This document shows, piece after piece, positions 17,153-27,323 of a DNA stretch of 64,000 bases. The translations under genes were made by a program, and so were the position numbers. This DNA comes from an uncultured Pelagibacteraceae bacterium. GTDB lineage: Bacteria > Pseudomonadota > Alphaproteobacteria > Pelagibacterales > Pelagibacteraceae. How positions within the stretch are numbered: the stretch's first letter is position 1; each line of letters opens with the position of its first letter. The DNA lies in assembly GCA_902515985.1 (NCBI GenBank), contig CABXWY010000002.1, positions 1-64,000 of the forward strand, read 5' to 3'. The notes beneath the pieces were generated by a model. It saw only the letters and a program-made list of their open reading frames with translations. It was not told where the DNA came from and ran no database searches.

Positions 17153-17974
17153 TTATTTCCATTTAGCGATCGGAGGTAATGACATTAATATTCCCTCAAC
17201 ATTTCCTCCAGTTTGTAATCCAAATTTAGTTCCTCTATCATATAAAAGATTAAACTCAACATATCTTCCTCTTTTTAAGTATTGGATCTCCTTTTGTTTT
17301 TTTGTCCATTTCTTTTTTTTCTTTTTTTTTATAGTTTCATTAAATATTTTGCTAAATAATAATCCCACATCTCTTACAAATGCAAAATCTTTCTCCCAAT
17401 TTCCTTTTTTATAATCAAAAAATATTCCTCCTATTCCTCTCTCTTCATTTCTGTGTGGTAAGAAAAAATATTTTTCACACCATTTTTTATATTTTTTATA
17501 ATAATTTTTATTATGCTTATCACATGTCTTTTTAAGTTCTTTATGCAGCCAGTTTTTAAAATTCACATCTTTTAAGCAGGGCGTCACATCCATACCTCCA
17601 CCAAACCATCCATGCGATGTAACTATATATCTAGTATTAAAATGCATCGCCGGTACATGTGGATTTTTCATATGCATAACAACAGATATACCTGATGCCC
17701 AAAAATTTGAGTTTTTATTCATTCCAGGAATTTGTCCCTTAAATTTATGAGGGAATTTTCCATAAACTTCTGAAAAATTTACTCCAACTTTTTCAAATAT
17801 TTTACCATTTTCAAAAATTCTAAACTCACCACCTCCCTGATTTAAACCTCTTGACCAATTTTTTGATTTAAATATATTTTTTTTCTTTTCAATTTTTTCA
17901 ATATCATCGGTAATTATATCTTGTAGTATCATAAACCAGTTTTTGACTATTTTTTTTTTTGTAATTAATTCCAT
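17153..17974 (-). CDS. hemF: Oxygen-dependent coproporphyrinogen III oxidase
   Basis: A 273-residue HemF. It carries the family blocks [43 protein letters not shown] and a C-terminal [23 protein letters not shown]. It decarboxylates coproporphyrinogen III in aerobic heme synthesis, supplying the cytochromes encoded by petBC nearby. The protein is complete, although a lysine-rich stretch ([16 protein letters not shown]) lies in a poly-A tract. Confidence 0.96.
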   Translation of the reverse strand: MELITKKKIVKNWFMILQDIITDDIEKIEKKKNIFKSKNWSRGLNQGGGEFRIFENGKIFEKVGVNFSEVYGKFPHKFKGQIPGMNKNSNFWASGISVVMHMKNPHVPAMHFNTRYIVTSHGWFGGGMDVTPCLKDVNFKNWLHKELKKTCDKHNKNYYKKYKKWCEKYFFLPHRNEERGIGGIFFDYKKGNWEKDFAFVRDVGLLFSKIFNETIKKKKKKKWTKKQKEIQYLKRGRYVEFNLLYDRGTKFGLQTGGNVEGILMSLPPIAKWK

Positions 17975-17975
17975 T

Positions 17976-18446
17976 TTATAATTTGAGCTGTCTTTGGCTT
18001 TCGCTTAGTATTATAGCAACCGATGTTGATAGATTTAGTGATCTTTTTCTGGCAATCATTGGAATTTTTATTTTTTTTTTTAATATTTTGTGTACCTTAT
18101 TAGGTACTCCAGCACTTTCTTTACCAAATAGCAAAGTATCATTAATTTTAAATTTAAAATCAGTATATATTTTTTTGGCTTTAGTTGTAATCAAAATAAC
18201 TCTTTGATCAGACTTTGCCTTAAAAAAATCCTCGGAGCTTTGATAGATTTTTATTTTTTTATCATCCATATAATCCATAACTACTCTTTTAAACCTTTTG
18301 TCGCTAATTAGAAAACCGCACGGTTCAATAATTTCTAACTCAGCTCCTAGGCAAGCGCAGGTTCTTATAATAGCTGCCGTATTTTGAGGTATATCTGGCT
18401 CGTATAACGCTATTTTAGGTACAAAATTAGCTTTATAATGTGTCAT
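17976..18446 (-). CDS. trmL: tRNA (cytidine/uridine-34-2'-O)-methyltransferase
   Basis: A 156-residue SPOUT methyltransferase. It has the N-terminal LYEPDIPQNTAAIIRTCACLGAE and the trefoil-knot SAM site LLFGKESAGVP and IPMIARKRSLNLSTSVAIILSE. These patterns are specific for TrmL, which methylates the wobble ribose of tRNA-Leu isoacceptors. Length is typical. It is divergent from petA with a 72-bp gap and 1 nt upstream of hemF. Confidence 0.92.
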   Translation of the reverse strand: MTHYKANFVPKIALYEPDIPQNTAAIIRTCACLGAELEIIEPCGFLISDKRFKRVVMDYMDDKKIKIYQSSEDFFKAKSDQRVILITTKAKKIYTDFKFKINDTLLFGKESAGVPNKVHKILKKKIKIPMIARKRSLNLSTSVAIILSESQRQLKL

Positions 18447-18518
18447 TCTATCAGTGGAAATATTATGCTTTTTTATTATATGAAATCATATATTAGATAT
18501 TATTAAGTTATAAACCAA

Positions 18519-19028
18519 ATGTCAGAGAAAAAAGTCAAAAGAAGAGAATTTATCTTTACAGCAACTTATGCAGTTGGAGCAGTTGGAGTAGGGGCAACAA
18601 TTTGGCCTTTAATTGATCAGATGAATCCAGATGCATCAGTTAAAGCTCTAGCAAGCACCGAAGTAGACATAAGCAATGTTGAAAGAGGTCAATCAATAAC
18701 AGTTTTGTGGAGAGGAAAACCAGTATTCATTAGAAGAAGAACTGAAGAGGAAATAGCAAAGGCTAAAGAAGTAGATTTAAAAGAACTAAAACATCCTGAG
18801 AGAGACGAAGACAGAGCTAAAAATCCGGAATGGCTTGTGATGCTTGGAGTTTGCACTCATTTAGGATGTGTACCCTTGGGAGATACAGGAGAGTATGGCG
18901 GATGGTTTTGTCCTTGTCACGGTTCGCATTATGATACCTCTGGAAGAATAAGAAAAGGTCCCGCTCCTACAAATATGGAAGTTCCAAAATACGAATTTGT
19001 TAATAATAATATAATTAAGATAGGTTAA
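18519..19028 (+). CDS. petA: Cytochrome bc1 Rieske iron-sulfur subunit
   Basis: A 169-residue Rieske protein. It has an N-terminal twin-arginine-like stretch ([20 protein letters not shown]) that also acts as membrane anchor. The 2Fe-2S boxes are [11 protein letters not shown] and [12 protein letters not shown]. It transfers electrons from ubiquinol to cytochrome c1. It is first of the petABC operon, spaced 3 nt from petB. A sizeable insert before the first box ([20 protein letters not shown]) resembles alphaproteobacterial Rieske proteins. Confidence 0.97.
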   Translation: MSEKKVKRREFIFTATYAVGAVGVGATIWPLIDQMNPDASVKALASTEVDISNVERGQSITVLWRGKPVFIRRRTEEEIAKAKEVDLKELKHPERDEDRAKNPEWLVMLGVCTHLGCVPLGDTGEYGGWFCPCHGSHYDTSGRIRKGPAPTNMEVPKYEFVNNNIIKIG

Positions 19029-19031
19029 ACA

Positions 19032-20291
19032 ATGAGTGATCACGAATATACACCGAATTCTAAGTTTGGAAAATGGTTTAATGACCGTTTGCCACTTTTA
19101 ACACTTGGAAAGCACCTTACTGATTACCCAACACCAAAAAATCTTAATTACTGGTGGACATTTGGAGGTATATTAACTTTTTGTCTTATTACTCAAATAG
19201 TTACAGGCCTAATACTAGCTATGCATTATGTTGCTCATGCAGACTTAGCATTTGGAAGTGTAGAGCATATTATGAGAAATGTTAATTATGGTTGGTTAAT
19301 AAGATATGTACATGCAAACGGTGCATCAATGTTTTTCTTAGCTGTATATATTCATATATTTAGGTCTTTGTATTACGGTTCTTATAAATCACCTCGAGAA
19401 ATAATATGGATTTTAGGAATGATAATTTATATACTCATGATGGCTGCAGCATTTATGGGATATGTTTTACCTTGGGGACAAATGAGCTTCTGGGGCGCAA
19501 CAGTTATAACAAATCTTTTTAGTGCGATTCCTTTGGTTGGCGAAAGTATAGTTACATGGTTATGGGGAGGCTATTCAGTAGATAATCCCACTTTGACTCG
19601 TTTTTTTAGCTTACATTACTTAATTCCATTTTTGATCCTAGGTCTTGTAGTACTTCATATTTGGGCGCTTCACGTACCAGGTAACAATAATCCAATTGGT
19701 ATTGATTTAAAAAAACCTTCTAAAGATACTGTTCCTTTTCACCCATACATTGTTATTAAAGATTTATTTGCGTTATTAATTTTCTTAATAGTTTTTGCTT
19801 TCTTTGTTTTTTACTCACCAAATATTCTTGGTCACGCTGACAATTACATTGAGGCGAATCCAATGGTTACGCCGGCACATATTGTTCCGGAATGGTATCT
19901 ACTTCCTTTTTATGCGATTTTAAGATCTGTACCTGATAAACTTTTAGGTGTGATTGCTATGTTTGGTGCTTTATTTATTTTAGTAATACTTCCGTGGCTT
20001 GATACTGCAAAAACAAGATCAGCTATTTTTAGACCATTATATAAACAATTCTACTGGTTCCTTGTAGCTGACGTTTTAATACTTGGATATGTAGGAGCAA
20101 TGCCTGCAGAAGGAATTTATCTTTTAGTAGCAAGAGTTGCTACTGCATATTATTTTGCACATTTTTTAATAATTTTACCAATATTAAGCAGAAAAGAAAA
20201 AGTTCTGGATGTACCATTAAGCATCACAGAACCTGTTCTAGGTGGATCAGTTAGCCCTTCTGTAGTAAGGCAAAGAAAAGATAAATTATGA
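19032..20291 (+). CDS. petB: Cytochrome b (bc1 complex)
   Basis: A 419-residue, roughly eight-helix cytochrome b. Heme-ligating His pairs lie in the second helix ([12 protein letters not shown]) and fourth helix ([21 protein letters not shown]). The Qo-site PEWY motif lies in [16 protein letters not shown] and the Qi side has [18 protein letters not shown]. It is the quinol-oxidising core of complex III and overlaps petC by 4 nt. It appears intact and full-length. Confidence 0.98.
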   Translation: MSDHEYTPNSKFGKWFNDRLPLLTLGKHLTDYPTPKNLNYWWTFGGILTFCLITQIVTGLILAMHYVAHADLAFGSVEHIMRNVNYGWLIRYVHANGASMFFLAVYIHIFRSLYYGSYKSPREIIWILGMIIYILMMAAAFMGYVLPWGQMSFWGATVITNLFSAIPLVGESIVTWLWGGYSVDNPTLTRFFSLHYLIPFLILGLVVLHIWALHVPGNNNPIGIDLKKPSKDTVPFHPYIVIKDLFALLIFLIVFAFFVFYSPNILGHADNYIEANPMVTPAHIVPEWYLLPFYAILRSVPDKLLGVIAMFGALFILVILPWLDTAKTRSAIFRPLYKQFYWFLVADVLILGYVGAMPAEGIYLLVARVATAYYFAHFLIILPILSRKEKVLDVPLSITEPVLGGSVSPSVVRQRKDKL

Positions 20292-21070
20292 AAAAATTTG
20301 TAATTATTTTTTTTTTTTTTACTATTTCCAATTTAACAAGTATTAACTCCTTTTCTGCTGAGAAAGCAGCTGAGCCAATGAGTCCTGGCTGGAGTTTTAA
20401 AGGATTTTTTGGAACTTTTGATAGAGCATCCTTGCAAAGAGGGTACCAGGTATATACAGAAGTTTGTGCTTCTTGCCATTCAATGAAACATTTGAGCTAT
20501 AGAAATCTATCACAACCAGGCGGTCCAGAATTTAGCGCAGAACAGGTGAAAATTATAGCTTCGCAATTTGAAGTAAAAGATGGACCAAATGATGATGGAG
20601 AGATGTTTGATAGACCTGCTAGACCATCTGATAATTTTGTCAGTCCTTATGCTAATGACAAAGAAGCAGCAGCATCAAATGGAGGTGCATACCCTCCAGA
20701 TATGTCAGTCCTTGTAAAAGCAAGAAAAGGGGGCGCGGATTACATATATTCTTTACTACTTGGATATGATCAACCACCAGAGGGTTTTTCTTTAGATGAT
20801 GGAGTTTATTACAACAAGTATATGGCAGGCAATAAAATTAAAATGTCAAACCCTATATCTGAGGGTATAGTTGAATATGCTGATGGAACCCAAGCAACTG
20901 AAGAACAAATGGCGAGAGATGTTACAACCTTTCTTTCTTGGGCTGCAGAACCACATCTAGAGGAAAGACACAAAATTGGATTTAGAGCAATTATTTATTT
21001 AATTATAATCACAATTTTAGTTTACTTTAGTATGAAAAAAATTTGGTCACGTGTTGAATCTAAAGTTTAA
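20288..21070 (+). CDS. petC: Cytochrome c1
   Basis: A 260-residue c1. A signal peptide ([21 protein letters not shown]) precedes the heme-attachment CASCH motif in [20 protein letters not shown]. The axial Met region appears as [20 protein letters not shown]-terminal anchor helix ([16 protein letters not shown]) holds it in the membrane. It hands electrons to cytochrome c. Its last 24 nt overlap the 3' end of ychF on the opposite strand. Confidence 0.96.
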   Translation: MKKFVIIFFFFTISNLTSINSFSAEKAAEPMSPGWSFKGFFGTFDRASLQRGYQVYTEVCASCHSMKHLSYRNLSQPGGPEFSAEQVKIIASQFEVKDGPNDDGEMFDRPARPSDNFVSPYANDKEAAASNGGAYPPDMSVLVKARKGGADYIYSLLLGYDQPPEGFSLDDGVYYNKYMAGNKIKMSNPISEGIVEYADGTQATEEQMARDVTTFLSWAAEPHLEERHKIGFRAIIYLIIITILVYFSMKKIWSRVESKV

Positions 21071-22120
21071 GACATCACCATCTTTAATAATATATTCTTT
21101 ACCTTCTAATCTCATATTCCCGTTATTCTTTGAGTTCAGCCATCCACCATTTCTAACAAAATCCTCATAAGAAACAGTTTCAGCTCTAATAAAACCTTTC
21201 TCAAAATCTGTATGTATCTCACCAGCAGCATTAGGAGCATTACAGTTTTTTTTAATTGTCCATGCTCTAGTTTCCTCTGGGCCTGAGGTGAAAAAGGTTT
21301 CTAAATTTAAAATATTATATCCTTTACTAATCAGCTTATTAAGACCTGTTTCTTTAAGATCAATCATATTCATATAATTTTTTTTCTCTCCTTTTTCAAA
21401 CTGATTAATTTGATTTTCTATATCTGCAGAAATAATTATTGTATTATTAGAGCCAAATTTATTAATAAAACTAATAGTATAATTGTTCCCGTTATTTAGA
21501 CTTTTTTCATCTACATTACATACATAAATCTTAGGTTTTATTGATAGTAATCCAGTTTGATTTATTATTTTTTCATCAAAATCATTAACTAATTCAGATA
21601 AATCTTTACCATTATTAAGCCTTTCGAATGCTTTTTCTAATACTTTTTGCATCTTTTCATCAATATTTTTTTTATTTTTTCTATCTAATCTCTTTTGTAA
21701 AGATTCAATATCAGCCAACATCATTTCAGTTTCGATTATTTCTAAATCTCTTATTGGATCAACGCCTAAATTGACATTTTGAATATCATCTGAGTCAAAA
21801 CATCTTATCATATGTATAATTGCATCAACTTCCCTTATATGTGATAAGAACTTATTTCCTAAACCTTCTCCTTTAGATGCACCCTTTACAAGACCTGCTA
21901 TATCAACGAACGATATTGTTGTATTGATTTTTTTTTTAGAATTAGAAATTTTCGATAGTTTGTCCAATCTTTCATCTGGAACAGGCACTACCCCAATATT
22001 TGGATCAATGGTACAAAATGGAAAATTTTCAGCTTGAGCTTTAGATGAGTTTGTTAATGCATTAAATAGAGTAGATTTACCGACATTTGGCAAACCAACA
22101 ATACCGCATTTAAAACCCAT
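21047..22120 (-). CDS. ychF: Obg-family ATPase/GTPase YchF
   Basis: A 357-residue YchF/OLA1. It has P-loop GLPNVGKST at residues 8-16, switch region FVDIAGLVKGASKGEGLGNKFL, a coiled-coil insertion (about 130-200), and a C-terminal TGS domain containing TSGPEETRAWTI and GEIHTDFEKGFIRAE. It is a universally conserved ribosome-associated ATP-hydrolysing protein. It directly follows pth (0 nt). It converges on petC with a 24-nt overlap, so no separate terminator can sit between them. Confidence 0.95.
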   Translation of the reverse strand: MGFKCGIVGLPNVGKSTLFNALTNSSKAQAENFPFCTIDPNIGVVPVPDERLDKLSKISNSKKKINTTISFVDIAGLVKGASKGEGLGNKFLSHIREVDAIIHMIRCFDSDDIQNVNLGVDPIRDLEIIETEMMLADIESLQKRLDRKNKKNIDEKMQKVLEKAFERLNNGKDLSELVNDFDEKIINQTGLLSIKPKIYVCNVDEKSLNNGNNYTISFINKFGSNNTIIISADIENQINQFEKGEKKNYMNMIDLKETGLNKLISKGYNILNLETFFTSGPEETRAWTIKKNCNAPNAAGEIHTDFEKGFIRAETVSYEDFVRNGGWLNSKNNGNMRLEGKEYIIKDGDVLNFRFNT

Positions 22121-22681
22121 CTATTTATTATTTACTGTGCTTGAAAATAAATCTAATTTTCTATCAATAAGAATTGATAAGGAGTCGGTTATATTTTTAG
22201 TGATTGAAGATAGTTCTTCCTTCTCGTCTTCATTAAAATCTTCTAAAACATGATCTGATACTTCAGTATTATGTTTTGGGTGTCCAATCCCAATTCTTAC
22301 TCTTGAATAGTCTTTTCCAATAAATTTATCTATAGATGCAATGCCGTTATGTCCTGCGCTCGATCCTCCAAACTTAGTTTTTATTTTCCCAAAGTCTATA
22401 TCCAGATCATCATGAAAAACTATTACATTTTCTGCCTCAATTTTAAAATACTCAATCAACTCTCTTATACAAATACCTGAATTATTCATAAAAGTTAAAG
22501 GTTTAATTGCATAAATTTTTATTCCATTAATTGTACCGGTTGTAAGTAATCCTTTAAACTTTGGTTTTTGCTTTGATAGTCCAAATTTTTGGTTTATGGC
22601 ATCTATAATCTTAAATCCGATGTTATGTCGATTATTTTCGCTATTTGGTGTTGGGTTACCAAGTCCTACAAAAAGTAACAT
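22121..22681 (-). CDS. pth: Peptidyl-tRNA hydrolase
   Basis: A 186-residue Pth that frees tRNA from stalled peptidyl-tRNA. Visible are VGLGNPTPNSENNRHNIGF with the catalytic His, PLTFMNNSG, VFHDDLDIDFGKIKTKFGGSSAGHNGI and the HPKHNTEVSDHVL segment. Length and motifs are canonical. It is placed between rplY (30 nt upstream) and ychF (abutting), the usual rplY-pth-ychF order. Confidence 0.96.
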   Translation of the reverse strand: MLLFVGLGNPTPNSENNRHNIGFKIIDAINQKFGLSKQKPKFKGLLTTGTINGIKIYAIKPLTFMNNSGICIRELIEYFKIEAENVIVFHDDLDIDFGKIKTKFGGSSAGHNGIASIDKFIGKDYSRVRIGIGHPKHNTEVSDHVLEDFNEDEKEELSSITKNITDSLSILIDRKLDLFSSTVNNK

Positions 22682-22711
22682 GATTATTTTATCAAAAGTT
22701 TTTCAGCTTAA

Positions 22712-23458
22712 TTATTTTTTTTCTGGTTGAGATTTTTTATCATCTCCCTTTTTCGCATCATCTTTTTTTTCAGATTTAGATGTATCTCCTGGAGGTGTTT
22801 TGCCTTCTCCCTCTGTGCCTTCAGTAGCTTGCGCGGCACCTTCCTCTCCGGTTGCTTCTGCACCCTCTGCAGCCTCAGCTGGTTTTTCAGGTTCTTTTAT
22901 TACTGTAGGTGCTGCAAGTGTCGCAACAACGAAGTCTCTGCCTTGTATAGTTGGGTGAACATTTTCTGGAAGTTTAATAGAGGATATTTTAAAACTTTGA
23001 CCAATATCTACCCCTTCCAAATCCACCACTAGCTCATTTGGAATATTTTCTGTTGGACATTTTAATTCCACTTTTCTTCTTACTATATTCAGTACACCAC
23101 CTCTTTTTAGTCCTGGGGATTTGTCGCTATTAATAAATTTAACTGGTATTTGTAAAACTACCTTACCCCCTTTTACTATTCTAAAAAAATCAACATGTGT
23201 TGGCTCATCTGAAAGTATATCAAACTTTACTTCTCTCGGTAAAACATTCAGATCCTTACCTTCAATCTTTAAATTAATTATATTTGATAAAAAATTATCT
23301 TTCTCTAATAAATTTATTAATATTTTTTTTGATACAGATATATTTTGATTTTTATCCTCACCCCCATAAACCACCGCAGGAACATTTCCCTTAGATCTTA
23401 GAGTATTTAACTCACCTCTTGTCTTAGTGTCTCTAATGTTGGCTTCTAAAGTATTCAT
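22712..23458 (-). CDS. rplY: 50S ribosomal protein L25 (Ctc form) with acidic/lysine-rich tail
   Basis: A 248-residue long-form L25 (Ctc/TL5). The N-terminal 5S-rRNA-binding domain (RGELNTLRSKGNVPAVVYGG) and the beta-rich C-terminal domain (FISSIKLPENVHPTIQGRDFVVATL, about residues 155-190) are present. After that comes a low-complexity tail of about 60 residues, first A/E/G-rich (EAAEGAEATGEEGAAQATEG) then K/D-rich (KKDDAKKGDDKK). The tail is GC-richer than its surroundings. Similar tails occur in alphaproteobacterial L25 proteins; their function is not known to me. Confidence 0.94.
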   Translation of the reverse strand: MNTLEANIRDTKTRGELNTLRSKGNVPAVVYGGEDKNQNISVSKKILINLLEKDNFLSNIINLKIEGKDLNVLPREVKFDILSDEPTHVDFFRIVKGGKVVLQIPVKFINSDKSPGLKRGGVLNIVRRKVELKCPTENIPNELVVDLEGVDIGQSFKISSIKLPENVHPTIQGRDFVVATLAAPTVIKEPEKPAEAAEGAEATGEEGAAQATEGTEGEGKTPPGDTSKSEKKDDAKKGDDKKSQPEKK

Positions 23459-23503
23459 AAAAGTTAGGTGTTTTAACCCAAGTTCATATATAAAACAAGA
23501 GAA

Positions 23504-24436
23504 TTATTTAAATAAATCTGAGACCGAAGTAGAGTTTGATATTCTTTTAAGAGCCTCACCAAGAAGATTGGAAATACTTAAAACTTGAATGTTCTTTGCA
23601 TTATTTATTTTTTTTGAATTATCTATGGTATCCGTAATTACTAAGTTTTTAATAGGAGAATTTTTAATTTTTTTAACAGCATCTCCACTTAATACACCAT
23701 GAGTAATATAAACATGAATTTCTTTTGCCCCTCTCGATTTTAGCATTTTGGCTGCATTAACAATTGTTCCTCCTGAGTCAATAATATCATCTACTATTAT
23801 ACAAATTTTGTTTTTTACATTTCCAATTATGTTCATAACTTCTGACTGTCCTGGCGCTGGTCTTCTTTTATCTACTATTGCAAGGTTAACGTTTAGCAAC
23901 TTACTCAACCCTCTTGTTCTTGCTACACCACCAACATCTGGTGAAACACAAACTAAATTACTGATTTTTAGATTTTTTTTAATATGTCGGTAAAATATTG
24001 GGGTAGCATAAAGATTATCCACTGGTATGTCAAAAAACCCTTGAATTTGTCCAGCATGCAAATCTACTGTTACAACTCTATCTGCTCCAGCCTTTGTAAT
24101 TAAATTTGAAATTAATTTTGCAGATATCGATGTTCTGGGTACAACTTTCCTATCTTGTCTTGCATATCCAAAGTAAGGAATTACAGCAGTTATATTTTTT
24201 GCTGAAGATCTTTTTAATGCATCAATGCACAGCAACATTTCTAATAAATTATCATTTGCAGGAGAGGATATAGATTGAATAATAAAAATATTATTTCCTC
24301 TTATATTTTCGTTTATCTCCACATAAATCTCTCCATCAGAGAATTTTCTTATATTTGAATTTACTAGTTTTGTTTTAAGGAATTTTGAAATCTTTTGACT
24401 TAAATGTTTGTTACTGTTTCCAGTTAATAGTTTCAT
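23504..24436 (-). CDS. prs: Ribose-phosphate pyrophosphokinase
   Basis: About 310 residues. PRPP synthase features are all seen: KFSDGEIYVEINENIRG, the ATP region YFGYARQDRK, the catalytic DLHAGQIQGFFDIPVD, and the PRPP-binding loop IVDDIIDSGGTIVNAA. It supplies PRPP for nucleotides, His and Trp. The track begins at a GTG (24445) giving MLSMKLL. The ATG at 24436 (MKLLTGNSNKHL) matches the family start and is preferred. It follows pgeF by 9 nt and precedes rplY. Confidence 0.95.
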   Translation of the reverse strand: MKLLTGNSNKHLSQKISKFLKTKLVNSNIRKFSDGEIYVEINENIRGNNIFIIQSISSPANDNLLEMLLCIDALKRSSAKNITAVIPYFGYARQDRKVVPRTSISAKLISNLITKAGADRVVTVDLHAGQIQGFFDIPVDNLYATPIFYRHIKKNLKISNLVCVSPDVGGVARTRGLSKLLNVNLAIVDKRRPAPGQSEVMNIIGNVKNKICIIVDDIIDSGGTIVNAAKMLKSRGAKEIHVYITHGVLSGDAVKKIKNSPIKNLVITDTIDNSKKINNAKNIQVLSISNLLGEALKRISNSTSVSDLFK

Positions 24437-24445
24437 TGAAAGCAC

Positions 24446-25204
24446 CTAGTTAATCATAATTAATGATATATTTCTACCATAATCATTTTCTTTTTTATGC
24501 CTAGATCTTCTCGCACTAAAGAAATTATTTTTTTGATTATAAGTATCTTGATCAATTATATCTATTTTCTTTACCCCAAAACTTTTCAATTGATGATTTA
24601 CATATTTATTAAGGCTAAAATATGTTTTTTTATTAATTTTTCTAAAAAAAAATTTATTTCTTTGACCTTGTTTTAAAAACTTTCTTTCAAAATCGTTTCT
24701 TACTTCATAATTTTTTTGAGATATGCAAGGACCAATTGCAGCAATAAGGTTTTTTGATTCGCTACCTTTTTTAATTAAATGATCCACCACTCTTTTTATT
24801 ATACCTTTATACGCACCTTTCCAACCCGCGTGAATCGCAGAAATTATTTTGAGCTTTTTATCGAAGATTAATATAGGAACACAATCAGCAGTTAAAACTC
24901 CAAGGATTACTTTTCTTTTATTTGTTATTAACGCATCACCAGTAAGTTTATTTTTCTTTAAATTAAAATCTTTAATAAAAAAATATTTATTACTGTGAAT
25001 TTGATTAAGCAAAACTAGTTTTTTATAAGACTTGCTAATTTTTTTACTAGCAATAATTAAATTTTTATTAACATATTTTTTATTATCTAATGAACCTTTT
25101 CCACAATTTAAACTTTTATAAATTCCTTTAGATTTACCGCCCAATCGGTTAAAGAAGCAGTGTCTAATATCCGTCTCCTTGAGTAACTTTTTTGAAAAAA
25201 GCAT
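24446..25204 (-). CDS. pgeF: Peptidoglycan-editing factor PgeF / YfiH (laccase-domain) family
   Basis: A 252-residue DUF152 protein. The metal/active-site residues sit in LLNQIHSNKYF, VLTADCVPILIFD and ISAIHAGWKGAYKGI, which hold the family's conserved His/Cys set. Members hydrolyse mis-incorporated amino acids from UDP-MurNAc precursors; older annotation calls them polyphenol oxidases. The C-terminal YNQKNNFFSARRSRHKKENDYGR is the usual ending. It overlaps the MidA-like gene by 1 nt. Confidence 0.88.
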   Translation of the reverse strand: MLFSKKLLKETDIRHCFFNRLGGKSKGIYKSLNCGKGSLDNKKYVNKNLIIASKKISKSYKKLVLLNQIHSNKYFFIKDFNLKKNKLTGDALITNKRKVILGVLTADCVPILIFDKKLKIISAIHAGWKGAYKGIIKRVVDHLIKKGSESKNLIAAIGPCISQKNYEVRNDFERKFLKQGQRNKFFFRKINKKTYFSLNKYVNHQLKSFGVKKIDIIDQDTYNQKNNFFSARRSRHKKENDYGRNISLIMIN

Positions 25205-26280
25205 TAGTTAAATCCCAAAAAATTACTTTTTTTTGATTTAAAAGCAAAAATTACTTTGAATAACTCACCCATTAAATCTTTATGTAAAAGTCTTTTAAGA
25301 ATTAAAAACATATTATTTTTTTGCTGGTCATCCATGTTTCTTTCAAGAATTTCTGCCCTTTTAAGTATGCCCATTTTTTCTAAAAAAAATTTTTGCGTCA
25401 CTATATTTTCTACTTTTAAGTTTTTTTTTTTAAAATATTCTTTTAAAAGTTTAAAATTAACTAGATAAGTGATATCAGCTTTTCCTATAAAATTAAGCAA
25501 GTTGTTCATTTTAACTTTTTTATTTTTCATCACAGCCTGTAAGGTATTTTCATTAAAAGGAATCAAATAACCGTAGTCAATAAGCAAAATTCCTCCAGAA
25601 TGTCTTGAAATTTTTTTTACAATCTTATCTAATTCGATAAATCCTAATTTTGGATATTCAATAAAATTTTGTTTTTTTAAAGCTTTAAAAGATCTTATCC
25701 AAGAAATATCTTTGGGCGATGCTTTTTTATAAGTTTCCTTTAAACCTTGGTTGCTTACCATATAACATTTTTCTGAAATTTTTCTATTTTTTTGTGAAAA
25801 CTGTTTAATCGGAATTGCATCAAAAAATTCATTTCCAATAAAAATTACTGGACCTTTTTTTATTTGGCTAAAACTTTCAATCCATTTTATATTCTTATTT
25901 TTTAGTTTATTTTTTTGAATACTTCTTAATAAATTACTTTTCTCATATAAAAATATTTTTACTGCTTTATTAAACTCAGGAAACTTTCTAAATGTTTCAA
26001 ATAGTATTTTTATTAAGCTTCCATCTCCAGGTCCAAGTTCTATTAAATTAAATATTTTTGGTTTTTCCAGCTTCTCCCAAGTAGATATAATCCAAATTCC
26101 TATAATTTCAGAAAATAAATTTGAAATTGTTGGTGAAGTTACAAAATCACCTCTGTTACCGAATGGCATTCTATTATTATAATAACCAGAATTTGGTTCA
26201 TATAAAGTTTTTTCTAAAAACTCATCAATTGGAATTTTCTTGTTTAGTTGGATTCCTAATTTTTTAAGCTTTTGTTTCAT
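25204..26280 (-). CDS. MidA/NDUFAF7-family SAM methyltransferase
   Basis: A 358-residue DUF185 methyltransferase. The N-terminal IPIDEFLEKTLYEPNSGYY and FVTSPTISNLFSEIIGIWI are family hallmarks. NLIELGPGDGSL is the SAM site, and FIGNEFFDAIPIKQF and GGILLIDYGYL complete the pattern. The human homologue NDUFAF7 methylates an Arg in complex I subunit NDUFS2; the bacterial target is inferred at best. It overlaps lgt by 17 nt, the lgt-midA-pgeF order being common in alphaproteobacteria. Confidence 0.88.
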   Translation of the reverse strand: MKQKLKKLGIQLNKKIPIDEFLEKTLYEPNSGYYNNRMPFGNRGDFVTSPTISNLFSEIIGIWIISTWEKLEKPKIFNLIELGPGDGSLIKILFETFRKFPEFNKAVKIFLYEKSNLLRSIQKNKLKNKNIKWIESFSQIKKGPVIFIGNEFFDAIPIKQFSQKNRKISEKCYMVSNQGLKETYKKASPKDISWIRSFKALKKQNFIEYPKLGFIELDKIVKKISRHSGGILLIDYGYLIPFNENTLQAVMKNKKVKMNNLLNFIGKADITYLVNFKLLKEYFKKKNLKVENIVTQKFFLEKMGILKRAEILERNMDDQQKNNMFLILKRLLHKDLMGELFKVIFAFKSKKSNFLGFN

Positions 26281-27037
26281 TTATTTTATAAAAAAGAATT
26301 ATGCTGATAAATACCATTGCCAAACTTAATAACATGCCCATGCTGTATGACCCAATTATGTACCCAAGGTGAGTATCTGGCTCTCTAAATATTTCTGAGA
26401 TAAATCTAAATATTCCATAAAAAAATAGAAATGCAAAAGATGTTGTTCCAATTTTATAATTTTTTTTAAAAAAAATTAAGTTTAATAGTATAAACAAAAT
26501 AATTCCCTCTAAAATACATTCGTATAACTGCGAGGGATGCCTTGGTACATTGTCTATCTCAGTAAAAACTACACCCCAATTTCCATTAGTAGGTTTTCCA
26601 ATAAGTTCTCCATTAATAAAATTAGCAATTCTTCCCAAAAAAATTCCAATAGGTGCAGATATAGATATTAAATCTAAAAAAACGTACTTATTTATTTTAT
26701 GTTTTTTGCTGAAAAGATATGTAGCTATAAAAATACCAATTAAACCTCCATGAAACGACATACCTCCCTCCCAAATAAAAAAAATTTCATAAAGGTTATT
26801 AAAATAATATTTTAGATTATAAAATAAAATATAGCCAATCCTACCTCCAAGGACTATTCCAATTATCAAATATGTTATTAAGTCATCAAAAAGTGTTGAA
26901 ATATTTTTATCTTTTATTAAAAAATTTTTACAGTAAAACCAGCCAAGTAAAATGCCAAAAATATAAGATAAAGAGTACCATCTAATTTCAAAAGCAAACA
27001 AATTAAGTGCAACTGGGTCAAAATTATTAGTAAACAT
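26264..27037 (-). CDS. lgt: Prolipoprotein diacylglyceryl transferase
   Basis: A 257-residue inner-membrane enzyme with about seven helices. It contains the Lgt signature GRIANFINGELIGKPTNGNWG and the essential WEGGMSFHGGLIG and RHPSQLYE motifs. It transfers diacylglyceryl to the lipobox cysteine of prolipoproteins. It starts the pgeF-containing minus-strand unit and is divergent from ubiK with 46 bp between the starts. Confidence 0.96.
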   Translation of the reverse strand: MFTNNFDPVALNLFAFEIRWYSLSYIFGILLGWFYCKNFLIKDKNISTLFDDLITYLIIGIVLGGRIGYILFYNLKYYFNNLYEIFFIWEGGMSFHGGLIGIFIATYLFSKKHKINKYVFLDLISISAPIGIFLGRIANFINGELIGKPTNGNWGVVFTEIDNVPRHPSQLYECILEGIILFILLNLIFFKKNYKIGTTSFAFLFFYGIFRFISEIFREPDTHLGYIIGSYSMGMLLSLAMVFISIILFYKINETKA

Positions 27038-27083
27038 TTTAAAAAAATAGATGTAAGAATATATTATTTTTAATTAGCTTTGT

Positions 27084-27323
27084 ATGTCAAAATCAAAATT
27101 TATAACAGATAAACTTGCAAAATTATTTGAGCAAGGACTAATTTCTTATAAAGATTTAAACAGTGAGATTTTAAACCTACTCAAGTCCAAAAAAGATGAA
27201 ATTATATTGAAACTTCAACTTCCAACCAAAGAAGAGTTCGAAATTTTGAAAAAAAGAGTAGAAAATCTAGAAAAAATAAATTCTCCAAAAAATAAAAAAA
27301 AGTTAAAAAAACTAAAAAGGTAA
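27084..27323 (+). CDS. ubiK: Ubiquinone biosynthesis accessory factor UbiK family
   Basis: A 79-residue helical protein of the BMFP/UbiK (DUF526) family. The C-terminal half is a coiled coil with the typical LPTKEEFEILKKRVENLE and a lysine-rich tail. UbiK helps assemble the aerobic ubiquinone biosynthesis complex. It is a single-gene plus-strand unit whose 3' end overlaps the histidine-kinase gene by 12 nt on the opposite strand. Identification rests on the short conserved EF-L--R---LE pattern. Confidence 0.78.
   Translation: MSKSKFITDKLAKLFEQGLISYKDLNSEILNLLKSKKDEIILKLQLPTKEEFEILKKRVENLEKINSPKNKKKLKKLKR

Noticed and set aside
17136-17414. Plus-strand ORF opposite hemF
   Set aside because: It is a shadow of hemF, rich in Phe from the lysine-coding strand, with no family pattern.
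18447-18518. Promoter and operator of petABC
   Set aside because: Several TATATT/TATTAA strings occur but none has a credible -35 partner, so no site is called.
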